Positions 55,742 to 64,000 of a DNA stretch of 64,000 bases are shown here, piece by piece; the stretch's first letter is position 1; each line of letters opens with the position of its first letter. Source of the DNA: Apodospora peruviana. Lineage: Eukaryota > Ascomycota > Sordariomycetes > Sordariales > Lasiosphaeriaceae. A program made the translations under genes and the position numbers. The stretch is taken from NCBI GenBank assembly GCA_033439685.1, contig JAUEDM010000001.1, positions 7,998,001 to 8,062,000 on the forward strand, in the 5' to 3' direction. Below the pieces are notes generated by a model, which saw nothing but the letters and a program-made list of their open reading frames with translations, searched no databases and was not told where the DNA came from.

Positions 55742-58700
55742 CTACTTGGCGCCGAGGTGCTGTGTCGCCGCAAGCCATTTCTCTAGGTCACCCCTGTGTC
55801 ATAATCAGTCAGCAAGTGGACACTCATTAGGACCACCACTGCGAAACGAAGAACAAGAAAAAAAACTTACTTGTTAAACCCCAACAGCTGTCCCAGCACC
55901 GGTACTAACTGCATCCGCAGCTTGTTATCCCTTTGCTCCAGAAACTGGAGCAAAACCGTCTTCAAATACACCTTATCCACACCAGTTGTTGGCTGCTGCC
56001 CGTTGTTGGCGCCGGCCCCGAGGACCGTAGACCCTGACCGCGTAGACTCCATAGATCCTCTAGACGCCACAGCAGATGACGAGCTTGACGCTGTCAACTT
56101 GCCCTGCACCGCCTTCAGCTCCTTGGTTGCCTTATCGTACCGCGACCTGAGCTCGTCCAGCGTCTTCCTCAACTCGCCGTTCTTCTTTTCCATGTCCCTC
56201 ACCTGCTGCTCCGAGGCATCCAGGGTGGTCTGCAGATTTGACACCGCCGAGCGCATCTCGTTCATCTCGGAGCCGGCCCTCTCTTCGTACGCTTCCAGAT
56301 CCTCCTTGCGCTTCCTCAGAGTCCTCTCTTTATCCTCTAGGTCATCCTTCTCGCTCACCAGCGCCTTGACCTCCCTCTCCAGATCCCGTATCTTTTGCCG
56401 CAGCTCCTCTGTCTCGCGTGCCTTGCGCCTTGCGAGCGCACTGGATTCGTCCTCGATTCGATCGCGCTCCTCCACCGCGGCCTCCATCTTTGCCCGCATC
56501 TCGTGGACCTTATCCTCGGCTCGCTTGTCCACGTCGGCAAGTAGTCCTCGCATGGTCTCAGTTTCGCGTGTGCGCTCCCCGAGCATCCTACGTGCCTCAG
56601 CGAGTTCTTCGTCGAGGCTTTCGCATTGCGCTTGGCTCTCCTTGAGCTGGATATTAACCTCAGCCATCTGGTCGCGCATGCTCCCCAATACTTTCTGAAC
56701 GCTCGCGTACTGGCTGGTCTTGAGTTCGGTTTCTTCGCGTAGAACTTCCTGTTCTTTCTTTAGCTGTGCTACCTCGTCCTCAAGTTGCTTGATGCGTGGA
56801 CGGAGCTTGGATGCTTCTTCCTGCACGCGCTGTAGCTCCCGCGTTGCTTTCTCTTCCTTTGCCGACAGCTCGATCTTCTCGGCTTCTGACCGCCGGAGGT
56901 CGCGTCCAGCGACACGCTTATCGTCTTCGAGTCGAAGGCGCGCATTCGTCTCCTGTGTGACCTTCTCATGGAGGGACTTGATCTCGGCCTCGCGGTCTGA
57001 TGCAAGGCGCTGCGCGCGTGTAAGCTCGGTTTTGAGTTCCTTCTCCCGCTTCTCAAGATTGCGCAGCTCCGTGTTCTTGGTAGCCAGCTCTTCCTTGGTT
57101 GTTTTGAGCGTTGCCGACTCCTGGCGCAGGCTCTTAAGCTCCGGTTGCACCGTCTGAACGACACCTCTAAGGTCGGTAAGGTCCTTGTAACGGGTCTGTG
57201 CCAACTGCTGCGCAGCGGCTAGATCAGATTGGAGGGTTGAAGACTTTAGCTTGAGGTCGTCAAATTCCTGCTTTAGTGATTCGTATTCGCGTTGGAGTTT
57301 CGTGTTGGTTTTGGCTGATGACGCAGACGACTCCAACTCCTTCTCGAGCTCTGAGATTCGTTGCTTCAGCGCCGTCTTTTCTGCCTCGAGATGCTTGATC
57401 CGGTCCTTGGCCTGGACGTGATCGTCGCCAATAACCATCAGGTTCTCTTGGAGGTTCACAATTTCCTCCCGTAGATCTTCTTCTGTCTTGCGCTGCTTAG
57501 ACAAGTTCTCGATGCGCTGGTCCTTCTTGGCCACCTCCTCGCGAAGACGATCAACCTCTAGTTGAAGCTCTCCGCTCGCAGACGTCTCTGCCGGGGATGG
57601 GAGAGGCTCCATGCCTACCGACACTTCACTCGGGGTATGCTCCGGGGCAGCAGGTGCAGCCGAGGCACCGCCCTTCTTTTTCTTCTTGTTCTTCTTCTTG
57701 GAACCAGTAGATGCCGGCGGAGCAAGAGAGTTATCCAGGGGCGTCGCCGTGCTGGCAAGAGGTGCAGGGGGGATTGGAGTGGACTCGAGCTTCTTCTCAA
57801 GCTGGCCAATCTTCGCCTCATAGTCCGCCTTGGTCTTCGTCAGCTCCTTTATCTCCGATGTCAAACGATCAATCGTTGCAGACTTCGCGTCCGCGAGAAT
57901 CTTCACATGGGCTTCCAGTGCATCATTTCGTGACATATAGGTCGTGAGTTCTGTCGATTTCTCTTCTAGAGCGGCATTGGCATCGGTCTTTTGCGTCTCT
58001 AGTTGCGCCTCGAGCTCCTTAAGTCGAGATTGGGTCTTATTAAGCCGCTCTGTCAGTGTGGTGATCTCAGCTTTTCTTGCTTCCAGTTGAGTTTCAACGA
58101 ATTTCTTTACTGCAAAGGCATCCCGGGATTCGCTCAGCGCTCTGTTGGCGATCTCGAGGCTCTCAGAAAGCCCTGTGCTGTGTTCCTTTGCCACAGACAG
58201 CTCTTCCTTCAGGTTGAGAACCTCGGTTGTGAGCTTCTGAATCTCCTCTGACTTCTTCTCGACTTCGGCTTGCAGTTGCGGAAGCTCGTCTTCGTATGAG
58301 AAGAACTCCTGTCCATCCTTGGATTCTGTCGGTTCGGCGGGCTTTTGCTTAGGTGAAAAGACCCCTATGACTCGTGACACGGGCGATTTGGCAGCAGATG
58401 GTGTGCTAGAGTGCTGTCCTTCGGTCGTTGTTTTCGGTTCTTCTGTCGCGTTGACTGCGGCGTCTGCGTCAACAGCCGGGCTCTCGGCCGAGGCAGCCTT
58501 CAGAGCGACCACTTCCTCCTTCAAGGCTGTAAGCTCCTTCTCAGCCTCGTCCGCCTTTTTCTTGTGTGTGTCCTTTTCGCCGGTAACGCGCTTGAGTTCG
58601 TCCATCACCATATCGCCTTTGAGTTTGAGCTGGTTCAGGTACTCGACGAGGGCGTCGGGTTCTCTAATCGAGGTCAGGGGAGTGTTCTCCTTCAAGGCCG

Positions 58701-59429
58701 TCTCAAAAGGCTCGATTGCCGCTACGCGGGCATGGGCAATCCGGTAAGAACGTAATAATTCTACAATCATCGGTCAGCAAGGTTATAGCCGGAGCGATCA
58801 TATGATTGCGAACCTGGGTAAGCCTTCTCTAACTTGTCTAACTTCCGTAATCTGGCACGCACTTCCGGAGACAGCTCGTTAGCTCCTGACGGCGCGGTCG
58901 ACGCAGACTTTTCTGATAGCACCGAGTCTACGTTGACTTGGTCACCTTTTCCTCCATTTTGCTGCGATTCAGTCGAGTCTTTGGAGGAATCGGCGGGCGC
59001 CTCGGCGTCCTTGGGTGGTGTGTTGTTGTTCATCTTCTTGTCTGCCGAGACTGGCGTTGCGATTCTCGCGGGAGTGCCGGTTTCGTCTGGTTCATCGATC
59101 ACAAAGGCAGCCTCGAAGAAAGCGGGATCGGGGTTGGCAGCGACTCCCTCGAGGTTGAGGTCCTCGCTGGCCTTCTTGGCGGAGCGGGCTTTCCGTGCAG
59201 GGGACTGGGTTCCGGTACCACTAGAGGCACGGGCTCGAGAACCGTTTCGTTGAGAGGAGTTTGAGGCCGAAGACTTCTGGTCGTCAAGCGCCTTCTGTTG
59301 TCTTGCCTGCTCTTCGGAGATGGTGCGGTCAATGGTGGCTCGGAGTCTCTGGATCAAGTGGCAACGGATTAGCTGGGAGATCACAGTCAAATAGACTTGG
59401 GGAATGTGACTCGCGCCTACCGAGAACAT
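55742..59429 (-). CDS. GRIP-domain golgin (Imh1-like)
   Basis: Four exons: 59429-59421, 59348-58814, 58760-55871 and 55793-55742, giving 1161 residues. Exon 1 codes for only MFS; joining it to RLRATIDRTISEEQARQQ restores the usual golgin N-terminus. Residues 10-185 are disordered. From about 190 to 1080 the protein is almost continuous coiled coil, broken by a Pro/Ala/Lys-rich hinge (GSKKKNKKKKKGGASAAPAA). The C-terminal GRIP domain reads KVYLKTVLLQFLEQRDNKLR, then QLVPVLGQLLGFNKGDLEKW, with the expected Tyr for Arl1 binding. Such golgins tether vesicles at the trans-Golgi after recruitment by Arl1-GTP. The last intron lies inside the GRIP domain. Confidence 0.92.
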
Positions 59430-60335
59430 GGCTGTCGCGATTACCGGCTCCTGAAGGGAGGAGCGGCGGGCGCTGATGGTCGATTCGGTGAGTGGCCCTT
59501 GGAAAGAGTTGTCGAGGGGACTCTAGGCTGATCCACCCAGGACCATTGGATGATCGAAGCCGTCCAGACCCCTTTCGCGTCAAGTGAATACCTAGGGACG
59601 GTAGGTATATCGCTGATAAAATTAACACTTTTGGATAGATCTGTTGTTACACTATAAGGACATGTTGGTGAATTAGAGAAATCTAGGGTGGTCTGGGATT
59701 ATTTTCGCGATGCGACGAGTTCGAGGTTCAAAGCCACTTGTCAGCTCTCAGTCCTTGTCTGACAGTGCCAAGACCATGCCTTGAGCTTGCCAATTGGACA
59801 CCCGGGAACAAGGGGGAAGCTGGAAACAGGGGTCCTGACAAAAGAATGTGGGGTTCTCCATCCCCAGTTGAAGCGTGATGATGGTTATAAGAATACCTAC
59901 CGAGGTTTGTTTCTTACGTGTCCGTAAGGTGAATGTACGGAGATGTAGACCAATGAGAAAATAATTAGATCACATACCTAGATAACCATTAGATAGAAGT
60001 CAGTCGGTGCAAACTCAATTGGAAATATCAACGGCCACATGCGTCATCCCATCAGTGCCTTATGGATCGATTAGCACAGCTACCATACACGTAGTATGCA
60101 TCTAACACGGCTGTAAGCCCACTAAGCGGGGCCAATGCTATATCCGCCAATGAGGTCACCGTGCACAAGCTCTCTTCAGATCACTTTCGGCAGCCTGGAG
60201 TTGTGAGCTAGTTCTGGAGTGTCCTGTCATCGTCGACTGCCCAGACAAAGTCAAGAGCGCCAGCCAGCCCAGGACTGCGCTCTTTCCACCCATCATTTTG
60301 TTTCTGAAAGCAATCGCAGAAACAAGCTCGCCAAG
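59430..60335. promoter_or_regulatory. Divergent promoter region golgin/lunapark
   Basis: 906 bases between the divergent starts, with a TACCTAGGGACGGTAGGTAT block at 59590-59609. No specific factor sites are claimed. Confidence 0.4.
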
Positions 60336-61550
60336 ATGGTGACTTTCTGGCCATGGAGGGTAAGTTTTTTCGCGTCTCTCCTCCTCTATGTCCGCCGCTA
60401 ATGTCTACTGGCCTGGACCTGCGTTTAGAAAGAAGATTCCTCCCCGGCCTCTTTCGAGAGGACACTCTCGGCGCTCTCCGCCAAGATCGCAATTACGCAA
60501 ACCCGACTTGACTCGGCGCGGTCGAAATCAAGGCGGATCAAAGTTTTGAGCACACTCTATCTCGGCTTCGCATATCTGGTCTACGCCATTGTGGCCATGC
60601 TAGTGATCGGCTGGAGGAGCATGGGCACCCTAGAATGGACCGGCATGGCTGGCGGTCCCGTTTTCATCTACCTCGTCCGCGCAATCACAACCGCCATCTT
60701 CGACTACCGCATCGACTCACTCAACTCGAAACTCAAGAGCCAGCAGACCGAGCGCGCCAAGACCATCCAGAAGCTCAAGGACGCTACAAAATATGATTCC
60801 ACCCTCGAGCTCTTGGAGAAATACGGTGGTCCGGAAAACAAGTCTAAAAAGGGCAAAAAGAAGACCGGCGACGACGATGGGAAATCACAAGCCCAAGCCA
60901 AGCAGCAACAGCAAGGGACTCCAAGTCGTACAAACATGCCACCGCCACCTACCGCCAACATTCAACGGCCTCCGGCTTCAGTTCCGGGAACACCGCAACC
61001 ACCCAGACCACAGTCAGCTCGCGGCACCCGACAGCAGCAACACTTCCCTGAGCCGGACATGGACGCCTCTGCCGAATTTGCACCGAATGCCTTTGACGGG
61101 AAGGGCCCGCCTTCCTACATGCAGTACCCACCTGCGACAGCCTCAACCTCGTCAGGACCGCACTGGTACGACCGTATCCTGGATACGCTGTTGGGTGAGG
61201 ATGAGACTGCGGCGAGAAACAGGATAGTCTTGATCTGCGCGCGCTGCCGATTGGTTAACGGGCAAGCGCCGCCCGGGACAAAGAGTCTTTCTGAGCTGGG
61301 GTCCTGGAAGTGTATGGGATGTGGTGCCGTGAATGGAGAGATGGACGAAGGGAAGCGGTTAGTTCAGGAAGTACTTGGCGCCCGCGTCGAGGGCAGCAAG
61401 ACAGAGATGACGACCGACGACGAGGACGTGGGCGGAAACTCGAGCGACCTCGTCGAGGTGGACAAGGAGGATGCATCGGAGCCGGAGGAGGGACAACAAG
61501 CTACGGCGGCACAGGGGCTCAAGAAGCGGAAAGGGAAGAGGAGCAATTGA
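60336..61550 (+). CDS. LNP1: Lunapark homologue (ER junction protein)
   Basis: Two exons: 60336-60359 (MVTFWPWR) and 60429-61550, giving 381 residues. Two closely spaced hydrophobic segments (about 49-71, TLYLGFAYLVYAIVAMLVIG; and about 76-95, GMAGGPVFIYLVRAITTAIF) form the ER hairpin. A coiled segment (LKSQQTERAKTIQKLKDATK) follows, then a Pro/Gln-rich linker. The lunapark zinc ribbon has C278-x2-C281 (LICARCRLVNG) and C303-x2-C306 (WKCMGCGAVNG). Lunapark stabilises three-way junctions of the tubular ER, balancing Sey1/atlastin. The acidic C-terminus ends in KKRKGKRSN. An internal TTG at 60546 is not used as start, since exon 1 supplies a good ATG and the conserved N-terminus. Confidence 0.92.
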
Positions 61551-62257
61551 CGGACCACCTCATTCATTGCATCATCTCTTTGAGGTACACTGCTGGATTA
61601 TTTCTTTGTGTTCGGCTTTGATTACAGCTATCCAACGTTTACCATACCGTTTGTTCTACCCGTCGAGGTCCCATGGGAGTCTTGCATTTTCTTTGTCAAA
61701 GGCAACTCGAAACAGAGGTTCTTCCGTCCTATTACCCAGCGTTCTTTGCGTTTAAGCATACAGGCCCGAATCCTACCAATGACTCGGCGAATGCTACACA
61801 CCATGTTCTGTTTCGCCTTGTTGTGTACCTGTTTCAGTACAACTGCAATGTATCGTTGTCTGTTCTCGACTACAGCAAACTAACATCGGTATGCTCGAAC
61901 AGTAGCCCTACGTCCCGAGAGCTACTGTCAACATCCCTGGACTATAAGGATACAACAAGTGAACACAGATATATAGGAATGCTGTTTCTCAACAAGCTAC
62001 TGAGGGACGCTGTTCAGGCCACATCTTTACACTGTTCGAGAACAAGACGGGCACAGAGTCTAGCCTCCAGGGCTCGCCTCTGGGTATTTAAAGAAACATC
62101 TTTCCCCCTTCTCCCAGTTCTTTTCATTTTCCCCCGTAAGACACGTCCACAAGAGGCTCAGCATACTGGGTCCCCAAAAAAGGGGGAACACACTTGCCAA
62201 AAGTCAAAAGAAAAAGGACAAATCCACACAGAAAAACAACATAACAGCAACCCCAGC
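61551..62257. other. Intergenic region
   Basis: 707 bases between tandem plus-strand genes. The frame of the downstream gene stays open here for about 585 bases without an ATG that fits, which I treat as chance. Confidence 0.55.
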
Positions 62258-63856
62258 ATGGCTGGGCCTGCAAAATGCTCCGCGTGCGGAAGCACTTGCT
62301 CACAATTATGCCACCATCGATACTCTGGCAAAGTATCATGTCACAACCCGAATTGCTACATCTATCACACCTCGGCAGTCTTCGTCGACGCCAACGGTTA
62401 CATCCGGGAGGTTCCCAACAAGTCCAAGGGACACGGGAAGGATGCAGGCCCTTCCCATCGACGAGGCCGGCGGGGTGCGCTTTCGGATCACGACTCCGAT
62501 AGTGACATCACCTTCTCCAATGCCTTTGGGCGGAAGCCTCCTCCTTCTCGCCGCGGTCAGAAGCCGGTATCTGACGACGACGACATCCCCACGCGCCCAA
62601 AGCCGCGTGGTCGACAGGACCCACCACTAAATCTGCGTCGTGGTGGTAAGAAGAATCCGTATGCTGCCTCCTCGGATGAGGACTCGGACGATCCCGACTA
62701 CCGTGCCCCCAAACAAAACCAACAACAATCGCGACGCCAGCAGAAGCCGATATCTGACTTCGATGATGACCCCTCGCCGCCCAAGCGGGGGCGTGGTCGA
62801 CAGGAACCACCACCACAACCACAGCGCGAGAAACCCTCCGGTAAACCGTTGGTATTCGACCGGCTAAGCGGGCTAGGTAGCAGGAAGAAGGCCTATGACT
62901 CAGACGATGAGTCCGACGCCCCGGCGCCGCCGAAATCGCGATATCAATCTTCTACTTCTAAGCCTCAGCCGACGCAACGTCGACAGGAGCAACCAAAACC
63001 TCAACCAACTCGAGGCACTGGCGGTAGCCAGCCGGCGGGAAAATTCAAGAACCCCTGCGCTGCTAGCTCTGATGATGACTCTGACGTTCCACCACCGCGA
63101 AATGCGCGTGCTGCTCCTCGACCTCGACAACAATCACCAAAAGGTCGCCGACCCCAACGCCGCGACGCGGACTCTGATGACATTCCTCCACCCCGAACCT
63201 CGCGTGCTGGTGGTGCGAGCCGACCTCGACCTCAACCTCAACCTCAAGGTCGCCGCCGCGTTGTTGATTCCGATTCGGATGAGGACAACAACAGCCGATA
63301 TGCAGGTGGTAGAAAGGATGCGCGCGATTACATGAGCAACCTCTTTGGTAAGATGAACTTTGGTGGTGATGGCCCCAGCAGCCGCAGCCGCGCTTCTACA
63401 TCTCGTGGAGGCCCGGCGCCGCAGCGGCGTCAACAGGCACAACCTCAACCTCAACCACCAAAGCCTTCCTCTTCCAGGAAACAAGCTTATCAATCTGACT
63501 CGGACGGCGACTCTGACCATCATCATTCACATCATCATCATCATCATCGCCAACAGCAGCAGCAGCAGCCACGACCCGCTTATGGTGGTGCCGATGGTGG
63601 CTGGCATTCTCAGCAACATCCTGGTGCTGGTGGTTACGGCGTTGGTGGGCATCCCCAATTCGCTCAACACCAACAACAAGAACAATATGGGTTTGATCCT
63701 AGAGCTTATAGGGCGTACGACGGCGCTGGTCACCAGGGTGATTACGGTGGATACGGTGGTGGTCACGGGGCTGGTCCCAGGGCCGAGCCACAGGAGTCCT
63801 TCCACTACGAATTCGCAGGTTACGAGGAGCCGGATGACGAGCCTCAGAAGAAGTAA
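62258..63856 (+). CDS. Cys-motif protein with Ser/Asp-, Arg/Pro- and His-rich disordered body
   Basis: Single exon, 532 residues from MAGPAKCSACGS. The N-terminal 40 residues contain Cys at 7, 10, 14, 18, 28 and 33 and His at 19, 20, 29 and 37, a plausible zinc knuckle (inference). The rest is disordered and repetitive. It has acidic SD blocks after a basic GR/RR stretch; two near-copies of NP-Y/C-AASSDxDSD (near 133 and 267); two copies of QKPxSDxDD; several RPQP stretches; a His run followed by a Gln run (about 418-436); and a Gly/Tyr-rich end (GDYGGYGGGHGAG). A short block RDYMSNLFGKMNFGG is the only other ordered-looking part. I do not recognise the family. The composition resembles RNA- or nucleic-acid-associated condensate proteins. 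Confidence 0.8.
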   Translation: MAGPAKCSACGSTCSQLCHHRYSGKVSCHNPNCYIYHTSAVFVDANGYIREVPNKSKGHGKDAGPSHRRGRRGALSDHDSDSDITFSNAFGRKPPPSRRGQKPVSDDDDIPTRPKPRGRQDPPLNLRRGGKKNPYAASSDEDSDDPDYRAPKQNQQQSRRQQKPISDFDDDPSPPKRGRGRQEPPPQPQREKPSGKPLVFDRLSGLGSRKKAYDSDDESDAPAPPKSRYQSSTSKPQPTQRRQEQPKPQPTRGTGGSQPAGKFKNPCAASSDDDSDVPPPRNARAAPRPRQQSPKGRRPQRRDADSDDIPPPRTSRAGGASRPRPQPQPQGRRRVVDSDSDEDNNSRYAGGRKDARDYMSNLFGKMNFGGDGPSSRSRASTSRGGPAPQRRQQAQPQPQPPKPSSSRKQAYQSDSDGDSDHHHSHHHHHHRQQQQQQPRPAYGGADGGWHSQQHPGAGGYGVGGHPQFAQHQQQEQYGFDPRAYRAYDGAGHQGDYGGYGGGHGAGPRAEPQESFHYEFAGYEEPDDEPQKK

Positions 63857-64000
63857 CAGGCCAGTGGGGAAAGGAGGAAGAAGGAAAAGTGTGAGGAAAT
63901 CAGAAGGAAAACTTTGCCCTCATTCGTTCATTACCCAACAGTTATTACCGAAAGGAAAACAGATCAAGGATTTGGGCTGCCACATCATGCCCAAGCTGCC

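Noticed and set aside
55871..58755. Several plus-strand frames of 100-275 codons opposite the golgin gene
   Set aside because: They mirror codon bias of a long coiled-coil exon; Ser/Arg-rich and without splice or domain support.
61673..62257. In-frame extension upstream of the Cys-motif protein
   Set aside because: It includes random-looking sequence and a pyrimidine/A-rich leader; the ATG at 62258 directly precedes the ordered Cys motif.

Overview
This looks like a nuclear contig from a filamentous ascomycete (Pezizomycotina, most likely Sordariomycetes). Genes are interrupted by short introns of mostly 50-80 bases with GT...AG ends and CTAA/CTGA-like branch sites. Gene spacing is 0.3-4 kb, low-complexity tracts are common in proteins, and several families are typical of these fungi (Ssk1, DUF6590, Ayg1-like hydrolase, mS45/Bot1p). 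I see no rRNA, tRNA, CRISPR array or intact transposon. All calls come from reading the sequence; no homology search was run.

Left third (1-17.9 kb). A disordered protein runs off the left edge on the minus strand. Next is the Golgi syntaxin SED5, then a group of redox enzymes: an aldo-keto reductase, a KduD/gluconate-dehydrogenase-like SDR, and a zinc polyol dehydrogenase. The last two are divergent and share one promoter. An Ayg1-like alpha/beta hydrolase and the glucosamine-6-phosphate acetyltransferase GNA1 follow.

Middle (18-43 kb). This part holds a large single-exon class 3 lipase of the diacylglycerol-lipase type, a cytosolic GH43 glycosidase, a membrane protein with a long glutamine-rich tail, an unassigned serine-rich protein, and a small MARVEL-type membrane protein. 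A CX5R tyrosine phosphatase, the mitoribosomal protein mS45, and the HOG-pathway response regulator SSK1 complete it.

Right third (43-64 kb). A decayed P-loop ATPase pseudogene is followed by a CCDC97-domain protein, a DUF6590 protein, a GRIP-domain golgin (Imh1-like) whose first exon codes for only three residues, a lunapark homologue, and a Cys-motif protein with a disordered Ser/Asp-rich body.

Functional themes are carbohydrate use (AKR, SDR, polyol dehydrogenase, GH43, GNA1) and ER/Golgi organisation (SED5, golgin, lunapark), plus osmostress signalling (SSK1). Physical proximity suggests co-regulation only for the divergent SDR/polyol-dehydrogenase pair. The best candidates for new biology are that redox cluster, the orphan Ayg1-like hydrolase, the poly-Q membrane protein, the Cys-motif protein at the right edge, and a family of palindromic TAGG/GGTACC motifs that I found only outside coding exons.
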